A stretch of 24,604 nucleotides of DNA, from IMG/VR virus record IMGVR_UViG_3300015371_000166, positions 1-24,604 of that record; one strand, given 5' to 3'. A program made the translations under genes and the position numbers. Source of the stretch: a virus. Shown in pieces: positions 1 through 7,845 of this stretch; within the stretch, counting starts at the first letter, position 1; each line of letters begins with the position of its first letter. Below the pieces are notes generated by a model. The model did no database searches and was not told the origin of the DNA. It was given only the letters and a program-made list of their open reading frames with translations.

Positions 1-1
1 C

Positions 2-184
2 AAGATCATCTGTGTTGATACGGCTGCACTGCATCTGGCTGGCAGCATTGGGCACCCAAAGGTCCATGGACTGTTGTCGTATTGGGCAAGTTGGCGATGG
101 CTGGCACCTTGGTATGATAGCATGAAGATCCACCGTCAGTTGTCGGCTGGCGATTGGGCCAGTGCGTTGGAAACCATTGGTTAG
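2..184 (+). CDS. Glycosyltransferase family 9-like protein, C-terminal end (partial)
   Basis: The reading frame is open from base 2 to the TAG at 182-184 and its start lies outside the window, so only the last 60 residues are seen. They include DTAALHLAGSIGHP, which matches the D-T-A-x-x-H-L-A-G-x-x-G-x-P signature of the nucleotide-sugar-binding half of heptosyltransferase-type (GT9) enzymes, often found at the end of TPR-glycosyltransferase proteins. It is followed by a W-R-W ... W-Y-x-S-M stretch and a terminal G-D-W segment that also occur in those proteins. By family knowledge such enzymes transfer a sugar to a glycan or protein; the acceptor here is unknown. It lies 15 bases upstream of virion-type genes in the same orientation, so it is probably phage-encoded and could glycosylate a virion protein or alter host surface sugar. 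The family call is fairly sure; the role is inference. Confidence 0.78.
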   Translation, partial: KIICVDTAALHLAGSIGHPKVHGLLSYWASWRWLAPWYDSMKIHRQLSAGDWASALETIG

Positions 185-199
185 AGGAGGTAGACGAGC

Positions 200-589
200 A
201 TGTCTGTCAGTTATTCTGCATCACTGCAAAACACACGCATGGATGCCGTCATCACGGCCATTGATGTGCATGCTAATCCGGCGACGATGGAGATCTGCAC
301 GGCAGCCTATGCAGCTGTGTTGTGCATCATCACGCTGGCTGATCCCAGTTTTGTGCGCAGTGGCACGCCACCCAATGTGGTGATCACGATGCAAGGTGTG
401 CCGAAATCTGGCACGGCCTCTGGCACCGGGACAGCGGCCGTTGCGCGTATCAAAGAGGGTGGCGGCACAACGGTGGTCAACAGCTTGACCGTGGGCACAT
501 CGGCGACTGACGTCATCTTGAACTCGACATCGATCACCAGTGGCCAGACGGTGACCATCAGCAGCGGCACCATCACGCATAGCCCGTGA
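200..589 (+). CDS. Hypothetical virion-associated protein (129 aa)
   Basis: I do not recognise this gene. An AGAGGAGG ribosome binding site lies just upstream of the ATG, which fixes the start. The first 50 residues look helical and hydrophobic (alanine-rich with cysteines). The remainder is rich in Gly, Thr, Ser and Val with alternating hydrophobic residues, suggesting a beta-rich fold typical of phage surface or fibre-adaptor proteins. No signal peptide or clear membrane helix is convincing. It begins the block of structural genes after the glycosyltransferase and is followed 7 bases later by another small gene of similar composition, so a virion or fibre-base role is likely, though only from context. 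Confidence 0.6.
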   Translation: MSVSYSASLQNTRMDAVITAIDVHANPATMEICTAAYAAVLCIITLADPSFVRSGTPPNVVITMQGVPKSGTASGTGTAAVARIKEGGGTTVVNSLTVGTSATDVILNSTSITSGQTVTISSGTITHSP

Positions 590-596
590 GGCGATC

Positions 597-1076
597 ATGT
601 CTGCGGTTGGATATTCCATCGTCAATGGCACAGCGGCTATCGCTCTCACGGCGGCGACAGCACGCACTGTGCTTGGCGTCAAGGCGCATGCCAACAGTGG
701 CTTGCAGGTGAAGTGGATTGATGTGTGCTTTGACGGTGTGACAGCGAGCGCGGTGCCCGTGCTGGTGGAACTTTGCTACGCAACGTTCGCCACCAATGCA
801 CCGGGTACGCAATCGACATCGTTGACACCATTGCAGACTTATGGGCGACCTCTCACGGTTGGTTTTACGGCAGCAGAAGCATGGGTCGCTGCGAACGAGC
901 CGACTGTGTTGACGGTGCTGAAACGCTGGTTGATGCCGCCCGACAAAGGTGTGGTCATGTATCAGTGGCCGCTGGACAACGAGCCCGACTGTGCGCTTGG
1001 TGAAGGGTTTGCAGTCCGCTGTAATGCGCCGGCTGCCGTCAACGTGCGCGCCGGGATCGGCGTCGAGAGAATTTAA
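597..1076 (+). CDS. Hypothetical virion-associated protein (159 aa)
   Basis: This is an unrecognised protein. Its composition is Ala/Val/Thr-rich with an N-terminal beta-rich pattern and a middle section that contains several aromatic residues (positions 58-125). The start at 597 follows the previous stop by 7 bases, with a GAGG element overlapping that stop. The gene ends at a TAATG junction that shares one base with the next start, indicating translational coupling. Such small beta-rich proteins between a fibre-like set and the head genes are common in phages and often decorate capsid or tail, but nothing in the sequence proves this. Specific function unknown. Confidence 0.62.
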   Translation: MSAVGYSIVNGTAAIALTAATARTVLGVKAHANSGLQVKWIDVCFDGVTASAVPVLVELCYATFATNAPGTQSTSLTPLQTYGRPLTVGFTAAEAWVAANEPTVLTVLKRWLMPPDKGVVMYQWPLDNEPDCALGEGFAVRCNAPAAVNVRAGIGVERI

Positions 1077-2563
1077 TGGCCGTTTCCGTCACCGGCACGC
1101 CGACGGTTTATCCCTGCGGCACCGGCCACAACGTCAACAGCGGCACGGCATCGTCGACCATTACCGTTCCGGCCGACTGTGATTATATTCTCTGTGGCGT
1201 AGCTGGGTTTTCCACCACAGCGAATTTCTTCGGTTCGGGTGCCATTATCCAATTTACTAAGAGTGGCATCGACACGAATATGACTTACATCGGCGGCGCT
1301 GGCACGACCGCCTCGTTCGATGGCGAACTGTTCGGGATGGTTGCGCCCGACACCGGCACCAACAAGACCCTAAAGTTTGATTTTGCCGGTGTGGGGCTTC
1401 CGTCTGACGACACGTTGCTGTCGCTGCTGTTCTTGAAGGGCGTCGATCCGACAACGCCGACGCGGAATGTCCAGTTCGTTACCAAAGCACCCGCGTTTGC
1501 GGGCGCAGTGACGCCCTCGATCGCTGCTAATTCTGGCGATAAGATTATTGGTTTCGCGGCGTTTTATCCGACGGGTGGCGGCTCCGAAGGCTCCGTCGAT
1601 ACGGTCAGCAACTGCACGGTGGTCGCCAATCTGACGCATCAGGCTGCGTCCGACTGCGCTTGGTTGCAGGCCGATGCAACCGGTGCACAGACGATCGGCG
1701 TCACGACAACGACCAACGCCGATGACGGCACACTGGTCGGCGTCGCGTTGATCCCAGCGACGGGTGGCGGCGCTGCACCGAGTCCAGATATTTGGGATTT
1801 TGTTGGTGTTGGCAATTCAGTTGAAGTTGCGACGACAGCTCATGCGCTGGTGACGACGGGGATCACTGGCTTACAAGCTGGTGATTTGCTGGTGGCTGTG
1901 ATCGGTAGTCGCATTGCCTCGACTGCAAGCGTGACCTTACCGACAGGCGGTGAATGGACATTAGTAACAGAGCAGAAGAACAACAATGTTTTGACGACAA
2001 CTGCGGCGTTGCCAGCTGGCACCATGGCTTATTGTCAACGCGGAGCGAGTGATCCTAATCTGACGTTTACGCATCCGGTTGCACCAAGCGTCGCAGTCGG
2101 CTGCGTTGTTGCTTATCGCAGTCAGCATCGCGGCAAACCCTTGGATGTTGCGGGGAGTGTGACAACGGCCACGGCGATTACATCCGTGAGTGTCGCAGGT
2201 GTGACGACAAAAGAGAATAACGAGCTGATCGTTGTCGGCGCAGTGGGTGGACAGGAAGCGGCGTGGTCTGCATTCAATGCGACAAATCCCGGCACGAGTT
2301 CAGGCGCTGGTGCTGCACAGACTGCTGATCCGATCACTGGCACGTGGCAGGAACGTATGGATGTACAAACCGTGACAGGTGCAGATATGTCGCTGGCGAT
2401 TGCCGATGCCGTGAAAGCAGCACCGGGTGCGACTGGCAACATCACCGCGACGGCAAGTGTCAGTGCAGGTCATGTCATCTTGATAGGAGCGTTCAATCTG
2501 ATTGCACGGCCGCAGCCAGCGATGATCTCGCGGCAAGCCATTCCGCGAACTTACAGGTACTGA
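1076..2563 (+). CDS. Two-domain beta-rich virion or fibre-like protein (495 aa)
   Basis: The ATG overlaps the preceding TAA by one base. The protein seems to have two similar-sized beta-rich halves, about residues 1-230 and 240-485, separated by a short linker with the sequence GGGAAPSPDIW. Both halves end in a stretch of the type VGVALIPA / ILIGAFNLI, which suggests a duplicated fold. The second half has the phrase GLQAGDLLVAVI, a pattern often seen in phage virion proteins with jelly-roll-like domains; this is recall of a general style rather than a firm family assignment. Cysteines are few and there is no export signal. A role as a fibre, decoration or receptor-contacting protein is inferred from its position between other virion-like genes. 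Confidence 0.62.
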   Translation: MAVSVTGTPTVYPCGTGHNVNSGTASSTITVPADCDYILCGVAGFSTTANFFGSGAIIQFTKSGIDTNMTYIGGAGTTASFDGELFGMVAPDTGTNKTLKFDFAGVGLPSDDTLLSLLFLKGVDPTTPTRNVQFVTKAPAFAGAVTPSIAANSGDKIIGFAAFYPTGGGSEGSVDTVSNCTVVANLTHQAASDCAWLQADATGAQTIGVTTTTNADDGTLVGVALIPATGGGAAPSPDIWDFVGVGNSVEVATTAHALVTTGITGLQAGDLLVAVIGSRIASTASVTLPTGGEWTLVTEQKNNNVLTTTAALPAGTMAYCQRGASDPNLTFTHPVAPSVAVGCVVAYRSQHRGKPLDVAGSVTTATAITSVSVAGVTTKENNELIVVGAVGGQEAAWSAFNATNPGTSSGAGAAQTADPITGTWQERMDVQTVTGADMSLAIADAVKAAPGATGNITATASVSAGHVILIGAFNLIARPQPAMISRQAIPRTYRY

Positions 2564-2566
2564 ATC

Positions 2567-4285
2567 ATGCCACGGTTTGGGCGAGCTCAACCGTATAATT
2601 TTTATCTTCTGCACGGACAACGTGACACGACTCCGCTGACCATTGATGTTCAGATTGTAGCGATTGAGACTGGTGATAGTCCTGTATTCACGGGTAGCTT
2701 GCATCCGATTGGAACGTTGGCTGCGGTGGAGACTGGTGACAGTGCTGCGTTCAATGCCAATGTGTACTGGAACACTACACTTGCCGCGACAGAGACAGGT
2801 GATACGGCTGCATTCAACGCACTCGTGCGATGGATCGCAACGTTGGCAGTAACAGAAGCAGGTGATGCACCGGCGTTCAATGCGAACGTTTATTGGAATG
2901 CGACACTTGCGGCAACGGAAACAGGTGATACGGCTGCGTTTAATGGTGGGATTATTGGCACTGGCACATTGGCTGCAACGGAACTCGCCGATGCATCAGT
3001 GTTCAACGGCACGGTGGCTTGGAATGCGACGCTGGCTGCGACGGAGACGGTCGATACAGCGGTGTTCAACGGCAACATCTATTGGAATGTAACGCTGGCG
3101 GCGACTGAGACAGGAGATAGCGCCGCGTTCAATGGTCTGGTGCGATGGTTGGCTACGCTGGCGGTGATTGAGACGGGTGACGGTGCTGTCTTTAATGGTG
3201 GGATCATTGGCACTGGAACATTGGCAGTAACAGAAACTGGTGATGGTGCCGCGTTCAACATCAAGTCCGAATGGCTGGCAACGCTGGCTGCGAGTGAAGC
3301 GGCAGATATTGCTGATTTTGCTGCAACGCTGGTTGGCGCTGGAGTCAATGCCAATCTTGATGTGATTGAAGCTGCCGATGGTGGCGTGTTCAACGGCACA
3401 GTGACTGGTATTGCTGGCACGATGGCGGCGATTGAGATTGCAGACACAGCGGCATTGAATGGCAATGTGACGTGGACTGCAACGTTGACCGCGACGGAAA
3501 CAGGTGAGGTTGCTGCATTCAATGCTTTGGTGCGCTGGCTGGCCACGCTGCAAAGTACAGAAGGTGCAGACATAGCGGCATTCACCGGAGATGTGCGCAA
3601 CTATGCAACGTTGCAGGTGAATGAAACGGCTGAAGTCGCAGTGTTCAACAGTAGCGTTTACTGGCAAGCGATTCTGAATGGCCTCGAGGGTGCTGGTGTA
3701 GCCAACATCAACGGGAGCATTTATTGGTCAGCTACGTTGGCAGCAACAGAAACTGGCGATGGTGCTGCGTTTGTCGCGCCGATCCCGATCTTCGGTACTT
3801 TGGCCGTAACAGAGACAGGCGATGGTGCCGCGTTCAGTGCCACAGCACGTATGAACATTGCGCTGGCTGCGGTGGAAACAGGCGATAGTGCCGCATTTGC
3901 AGCACCGATCCCGCTCTTCGGTACGCTGGCTGTTACGGAAAATGTTGATAGTGCCGCTGGCGCTGGTTCTGTTGTCTGGCGAGCGCAACTGAATGTGATT
4001 GAGACTGGTGATGGCGCTGCATTCACTGGCATGGGTGGTCTGATCGGTTACGTATTGGCCATTGAAGATGCCGACATCATGCACATCGTGGCACGCAATC
4101 AAGGTGTTGATATTCTGGACGGTGTTGAAGATGCGGATTCAGCCCGGTTTAATAGCGGACGAATACTCGAAGCATTTTATGAGATTATTGCGCGTGATGC
4201 CGACGAACCAGATGTTGTCGGACAAGATCAAGATGATCCGGATGTTGTAGGGCAAAAAAATAAAACACCAGAGGAAGTCACATGA
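2567..4285 (+). CDS. 21-residue tandem-repeat virion protein (572 aa)
   Basis: From about residue 28 to 535 this protein is made of roughly 24 imperfect 21-residue repeats. The consensus is A-T-L-A-A-T-E-T-G-D-x-A-A-F-N-(6 variable), the variable part often ending in an aromatic such as YWN or RWL. Only two units (near residues 238-284) have small insertions. The last part contains two copies of a short acidic motif, DEPDVVGQ and DDPDVVGQ, and a charged tail. The period and alternating pattern suggest a stacked beta structure, possibly a fibre stalk or decoration. I know of similar L-x-x-x-E-x-x-D-x-x-x-F repeats in proteins of alphaproteobacterial prophages, but cannot name a family. A GAGGAA site inside its 3' end serves the next gene, which overlaps it by an ATGA. 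Confidence 0.72.
   Translation: MPRFGRAQPYNFYLLHGQRDTTPLTIDVQIVAIETGDSPVFTGSLHPIGTLAAVETGDSAAFNANVYWNTTLAATETGDTAAFNALVRWIATLAVTEAGDAPAFNANVYWNATLAATETGDTAAFNGGIIGTGTLAATELADASVFNGTVAWNATLAATETVDTAVFNGNIYWNVTLAATETGDSAAFNGLVRWLATLAVIETGDGAVFNGGIIGTGTLAVTETGDGAAFNIKSEWLATLAASEAADIADFAATLVGAGVNANLDVIEAADGGVFNGTVTGIAGTMAAIEIADTAALNGNVTWTATLTATETGEVAAFNALVRWLATLQSTEGADIAAFTGDVRNYATLQVNETAEVAVFNSSVYWQAILNGLEGAGVANINGSIYWSATLAATETGDGAAFVAPIPIFGTLAVTETGDGAAFSATARMNIALAAVETGDSAAFAAPIPLFGTLAVTENVDSAAGAGSVVWRAQLNVIETGDGAAFTGMGGLIGYVLAIEDADIMHIVARNQGVDILDGVEDADSARFNSGRILEAFYEIIARDADEPDVVGQDQDDPDVVGQKNKTPEEVT
2648..4171 (+). repeat. About 24 tandem 63-bp degenerate coding repeats
   Basis: The 63-base period encodes the 21-residue units of the surrounding gene. 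Copies keep the same reading frame and have diverged mostly at the base level while retaining E, D and F at fixed positions, so this is a protein-coding repeat under selection and not a CRISPR or an origin. The most alike copies are adjacent or nearly so (for example those ending in YWN), which suggests expansion by unequal exchange. Confidence 0.85.
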
Positions 4286-4683
4286 CGACACGGCACCCGC
4301 AACAGTATTGGTTCGCTGGCGATGATTGGCAGATTGATGCAACGTTGCTGGATGCAAACGGTAATCCGTATGATTTGTCGGTGGCGACGATCAAATGGAT
4401 CATGCTCAACTCGTCGCAACAATGGGTGCTGAACGAAAACGACGCCAATATTTCTGTTACCGATGCAATCGCTGGCAAGTGTTCAATCATGATTACAGCA
4501 GGTAAGACTGCGCCGTTGTTCGGCGACACCTATACGGATTTCATTCGAATAATCAGCGGTGGTATTACGTCGACGTTGAGCTATGGCTTGCTTTACGTCA
4601 CCTCTGATCCATGGCGGACGACTGAAGCGGCGGCTGTGATCTTGCAGCGCCGAACTTATGTCAAGTTGCAGCGTGTGGCATGA
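4282..4683 (+). CDS. BppU-like N-terminal domain protein (133 aa)
   Basis: The protein starts with a phrase of the type Q-Y-W-F-A-G-D-D-W-Q-I-D-A-T-L-L-D-A-N-G-N-P-Y-D-L-S (positions 8-33). This W-x-I-x-x-x-L-x-D-x-x-G-x-P-x-D-L pattern is typical of the immunoglobulin-like N-terminal domain of baseplate upper proteins (BppU) and related phage adaptor proteins. The rest continues as beta strands with a W near residue 112 in a SDPWR segment, and the length fits a single domain. The ATG lies in an ATGA overlap with the repeat-protein gene and has GAGGAA before it. A likely role is to attach a fibre or receptor-binding protein to the virion, perhaps the repeat protein encoded just upstream. Fold assignment is moderate; partner is inference. 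Confidence 0.65.
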   Translation: MTTRHPQQYWFAGDDWQIDATLLDANGNPYDLSVATIKWIMLNSSQQWVLNENDANISVTDAIAGKCSIMITAGKTAPLFGDTYTDFIRIISGGITSTLSYGLLYVTSDPWRTTEAAAVILQRRTYVKLQRVA

Positions 4684-5243
4684 TCAGAGCCAGCACCAAA
4701 GAACAGCTTGGTTACAAGCGGATCGACGGGCCGTTCTCGAAGTATATGACGGCGCAAGAAACAGGAATTCTTGTTGCGTTGATCTCGAGTGTCAAGCCGC
4801 GTGTCATGATTGAATTTGGTTGCAACACTGGCGCGACATCAAAGCGTGTGCTCGACAATGTGCGCACCCTCGAGAAATATATCGGCATAGATGTGCCGTC
4901 GCATCATGTGCCGACACTTGGTTGTCAGATGAGCGAGGTTCCATTAAATCCAGGATTTCAGGCGGCGGGCGACGAGCGTTTCTTTTTACTGTTGGCAGAG
5001 GCGCCAACGGCTGACATGCTCGAGCCTTGCGATGCAGTATTCATTGACGGCGATCACAGCGAAGACGTTGTGTTGCGCGAGAGTCAGGTTGCCAAGCAGT
5101 TATTGCGATCGGGTGGGATTGTGTGCTGGCACGATTTTAATAATCCGGCAGTGGAGGTTACGACGGCATTGCGACGCCTGAATAAACTAGGCTGGCCGAT
5201 TCATTGTGTAATGGATTCGTGGCTGGCTTACATGCGGGTTTGA
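4680..5243 (+). CDS. Class I SAM-dependent methyltransferase (187 aa)
   Basis: The sequence shows the Rossmann-like methyltransferase core. Motif I is VMIEFGCNTGATS (residues 42-54) for binding SAM, followed by an acidic residue at the end of strand 2 in GIDV (D71). FIDGDHSEDV (121-130) and the HDF at 151-153 are the features that characterise the Methyltransf_24 group, which is often associated with glycan modification clusters. The substrate is not evident; it could be a sugar or a small molecule rather than DNA, since no DNA-methylase catalytic motif is present. The ATG is in an ATGA overlap with the gene upstream, so it is co-translated with fibre-like genes. Together with the glycosyltransferase end at 2-184 it suggests glycan decoration or modification, which is an inference. 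Confidence 0.85.
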   Translation: MIRASTKEQLGYKRIDGPFSKYMTAQETGILVALISSVKPRVMIEFGCNTGATSKRVLDNVRTLEKYIGIDVPSHHVPTLGCQMSEVPLNPGFQAAGDERFFLLLAEAPTADMLEPCDAVFIDGDHSEDVVLRESQVAKQLLRSGGIVCWHDFNNPAVEVTTALRRLNKLGWPIHCVMDSWLAYMRV

Positions 5244-5245
5244 CC

Positions 5246-7495
5246 ATGCCAATGAAGCCGCACGATGGTGAGAGCCAAAACGATTTCATGGGTCGTTGTG
5301 TTTCAGAGATGTTGGACAGCGATCCAAGTCGTACGCAGGAGCAAGCAGTTGCTATCTGCATGGACATCTGGCGCAACAAGGGTAAGCAAATGAAACGCAC
5401 GCACACACGTATGCCGCCGCCGCTTGATGACGAAGGTTTTAACGAGTTCATGGAACGTTGCACTGACGAGCTCGACATTGACGAGTGTCAGATCATTTGG
5501 GACGAGCGCGCGGTTCAAGGTGTGAAGCGCAAGACGCACGCATCCACAGTCAATGGAATGGAGTTTATTTTGTCCGATGAAACACCGGACAGAATGGACG
5601 ATGTGATTCTCAGCGACGGTTGGGATCTGAAGCAATTCAAGCGTAACCCGATTGCGTTGTTTGCTCATAACAGCAACTTCCCGATCGGCAAGTGGAGCAA
5701 CCTGCGTATTGAGGACAAGCAATTGCGCGGGCATCTCGAGCTCGCGCCATTCGGCACGTCGGAGCGTATTGATGAAATACGCAAGCTTGTCGATGCGGGA
5801 ATTCTCAAGGCAGTGTCCGTCGGCTTCAGGCCGCTGGAAATGAAAGAACGCGAAGGCAGCGATTGGGGTTTTACTTACATACGTTCGGAGCTGGTTGAAA
5901 CGAGCTTGGTTGCCGTGCCAGCAAATCCGAATGCACTGTCAGTTGCCAAGTCGCTGAAGGTTTCACCCGAGACAATCAATCTTGTTTTCGCCGGGCAAGG
6001 CAATGAAAGCGGGTTGAGAAGCAGGGAGTTCACTGGCGAGCACGCCCGAAGCAATTCAAAACGAGGATCAAAGATTATGTCAGGACTTGCCCAACGCATC
6101 GCCGATCTGGAGATGCAGATTGTCGCGAAACGTGATGCCCTCGAGACTCATCTCGGCAGCATTAACGACTCCAATGTCAGCGATGATGACATGGAGACGA
6201 CGCACAAGCTGAATTCGGAAATTGCGCAACTGTCGAAGACGCGCGAAATGCTTGTCACGTCGGAAAAGGCTCTTGGCAAGGTTACGGCTGGTGACACCCG
6301 TAGCCGCTCGCTCGTGCCCGTTATCGAGGCCACCGATCAGGCTTTGGCCGCCGCGCCGGCAGTCATTGTTAACCGCAAGAAGGATGTGGACATTGTACGG
6401 CTTCTTGCGCGTGCTGCGACTATTGCCTATGCCTCGAAGGCTTGGGCAAAGACGCATGAAGAGACGATGAAACAAATCGCCGAGCGTCACCCTGAATACA
6501 ATTCTGAAGAGCAGAAGATTGTTGCGGATATTGTCATCAAGACAGCATCTGCACCGGCCATGACGACCGTGACCGGTTGGGCCAAGGAACTCGCGCAAGA
6601 GACTTGGTCGACAATCATGCCAACACTTATGCCGAAAGGCATTCTGCCGCGTCTTGCGTCGCGTGGTCTGTCGCTCAACTTTGGTACGGCGGGCAAGATC
6701 AATATCCCGACCCGCTCGCGTACGCCGAATCTTGCCGGCGCATTCGTTGGTGAAGGTCTGGCGATCCCGGTCAAACAGGGTGCGTTCACGACCCAATCGC
6801 TTACTCCGAAAAAGATGGCGGTTATCACCACGTGGACTCGTGAGATGGACGAGCACAGTGTGCCTGCTATCGAAGGTCTGCTTCGTGAAGCAATCCAGGA
6901 TGATACTACGGTCGCAATTGATACGGTGTTGATCGACGCCAACGCAGCAACAGCAATTCGTCCGGCTGGTCTGCTGAACGGTGTTGCGGCAACGACAGCA
7001 ACGTCGGGCGGTGGTTTTGCTGCACTGGTTGGTGACATCTCCGCACTTGTTGGTGCACTGACAACCAACCTGTATGGCAATGTGCGCACGCTCGTTTGGC
7101 TCATGAATCCGACGGACATGCTCAAGGCATCGTTGCTGGTGCCAACCAACACCGGTGTTTTCCCGTTCCGCGACGAGATTGCACGTGGCACGTTGATGAA
7201 TATTCCGATCATCGACTCGGCCACTGTCACTGCAAAGACAATAATTCTTGTTGATGCAGCGGACTTTGTTGTGGTCGGTGGCGGTGCGCCGCGCATGGAA
7301 ATGAGCGATCAGGCAACGCTGCACATGGAAGATACCACGCCGCTCGAGCTCGTCGCTTCACCAAGCACGGTGGCGGCGCCACAGCGTTCGCTGTTCCAGA
7401 CTGACTCGCTGGCACTGCGCATGGTCCTGCCGCTGAATTGGATCCAGCGCCGCACTGGCACGGTCGCGTGGACGCAGAACGCCACGTGGGCGTAA
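5246..7495 (+). CDS. Prohead protease (S78)-major capsid protein fusion (749 aa)
   Basis: One frame carries two head proteins. I start it at 5246, three bases after the methyltransferase stop; an ATG at 5204 would overlap that gene by 40 bases and add a non-conserved leader. Residues 1-90 contain two related short motifs, NDFMGRC and NEFMERC. About 100-235 is an S78 prohead protease with likely catalytic H141 (LFAHNS), S191 (KAVSVGF) and a nearby acidic E218 (LVETSLVAVPANP). From about 278 a coiled-coil delta/scaffold-like segment follows, and from about 390 an HK97-fold capsid protein with GEG, LVWLMNP and PIIDS regions. Normally protease and capsid are separate genes; fusions are known in some phages. 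The protease would cut the scaffold segment and release the mature capsid subunit. An ATG at 6077 with GAGG upstream may also start the capsid alone (472 aa). Confidence 0.88.
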   Translation: MPMKPHDGESQNDFMGRCVSEMLDSDPSRTQEQAVAICMDIWRNKGKQMKRTHTRMPPPLDDEGFNEFMERCTDELDIDECQIIWDERAVQGVKRKTHASTVNGMEFILSDETPDRMDDVILSDGWDLKQFKRNPIALFAHNSNFPIGKWSNLRIEDKQLRGHLELAPFGTSERIDEIRKLVDAGILKAVSVGFRPLEMKEREGSDWGFTYIRSELVETSLVAVPANPNALSVAKSLKVSPETINLVFAGQGNESGLRSREFTGEHARSNSKRGSKIMSGLAQRIADLEMQIVAKRDALETHLGSINDSNVSDDDMETTHKLNSEIAQLSKTREMLVTSEKALGKVTAGDTRSRSLVPVIEATDQALAAAPAVIVNRKKDVDIVRLLARAATIAYASKAWAKTHEETMKQIAERHPEYNSEEQKIVADIVIKTASAPAMTTVTGWAKELAQETWSTIMPTLMPKGILPRLASRGLSLNFGTAGKINIPTRSRTPNLAGAFVGEGLAIPVKQGAFTTQSLTPKKMAVITTWTREMDEHSVPAIEGLLREAIQDDTTVAIDTVLIDANAATAIRPAGLLNGVAATTATSGGGFAALVGDISALVGALTTNLYGNVRTLVWLMNPTDMLKASLLVPTNTGVFPFRDEIARGTLMNIPIIDSATVTAKTIILVDAADFVVVGGGAPRMEMSDQATLHMEDTTPLELVASPSTVAAPQRSLFQTDSLALRMVLPLNWIQRRTGTVAWTQNATWA
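6062..6079 (+). promoter_or_regulatory. Possible internal ribosome binding site and start for free capsid protein
   Basis: CGAGG at 6062-6066 is followed ten bases later by an in-frame ATG at 6077, exactly at the protease-capsid boundary, where the sequence becomes MSGLAQRIADLEMQ, a typical N-terminus of an HK97 capsid protein with a helical delta domain. This could allow many free capsid subunits and few fusion molecules from one gene. The signal is modest and in-frame methionines are common, so this is a candidate only. Confidence 0.4.
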
Positions 7496-7504
7496 GCTGA
7501 ACCT

Positions 7505-7531
7505 GACGAGGCGAGTTATTTTCGCCTCGTC
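7505..7531 (+). terminator. Perfect 10-bp GC-rich hairpin after the capsid gene
   Basis: GACGAGGCGA (7505-7514) pairs without mismatch with TCGCCTCGTC (7522-7531) around a 7-base loop of GTTATTT. It sits 9 bases after the capsid stop, in a 59-base gap. No run of T follows, so it is not a standard intrinsic terminator. It could be a weak terminator, or a 3' mRNA-stabilising stem that raises capsid expression relative to the downstream genes. Confidence 0.6.
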
Positions 7532-7554
7532 ATAACCAATGGAGGATTTGAAAT

Positions 7555-7845
7555 ATGGCTGATGAAAAACGCGAAACCCCAGAGCACGTCAAGCGGCAAC
7601 TTGAAGAAGACCGAAAGGCAAGGGAGCAATCCCAAGCTGAATATGCCGAGCGCATGAAAGGCAAGCCAACGCCAACGCCTGAAGAAATCGATCGCGCAAT
7701 TCTTGGAGAGCACATTATCGAGCACGAAGACGACGGCAGTGGGCCTGATCCGAATGCGAGAAAGCCGCGTGAGGACAAGGCACAGACGGCAGCTAAGCCG
7801 GCGACTTACTCGACCAGATCAACGACGGCAAAGCCTGCAGAGTGA
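7555..7845 (+). CDS. Small hydrophilic protein between capsid and portal (96 aa)
   Basis: I do not recognise a family. It is very polar: residues 1-45 are rich in E, K, R and Q and probably helical (a KRQLEEDRKAREQ stretch), then P-T-P-T-P-E and an acidic patch IEHEDDGSGPDP at about 59-70, and a Ser/Thr/Ala/Lys-rich disordered end. GGAGG lies 8 bases before the ATG. There is no export signal. A role as an assembly or minor head protein is possible from its position between the capsid and portal genes, but cannot be shown. Confidence 0.6.
   Translation: MADEKRETPEHVKRQLEEDRKAREQSQAEYAERMKGKPTPTPEEIDRAILGEHIIEHEDDGSGPDPNARKPREDKAQTAAKPATYSTRSTTAKPAE

Noticed and set aside
2648-4171. CRISPR-like array with 63-base period
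   Set aside because: All units keep the reading frame and conserve residues instead of bases; no fixed repeat and variable spacer pattern exists.
5204-5245. Upstream ATG for the protease-capsid fusion
   Set aside because: It would overlap the methyltransferase gene by 40 bases and adds 14 residues unlike known starts; 5246 begins with the MPMKPHDGES-type opening.
6080-7324. 414-codon minus-strand open frame opposite the capsid gene
   Set aside because: It is rich in Arg, Cys and His and without any motif; the plus-strand capsid explains the region.
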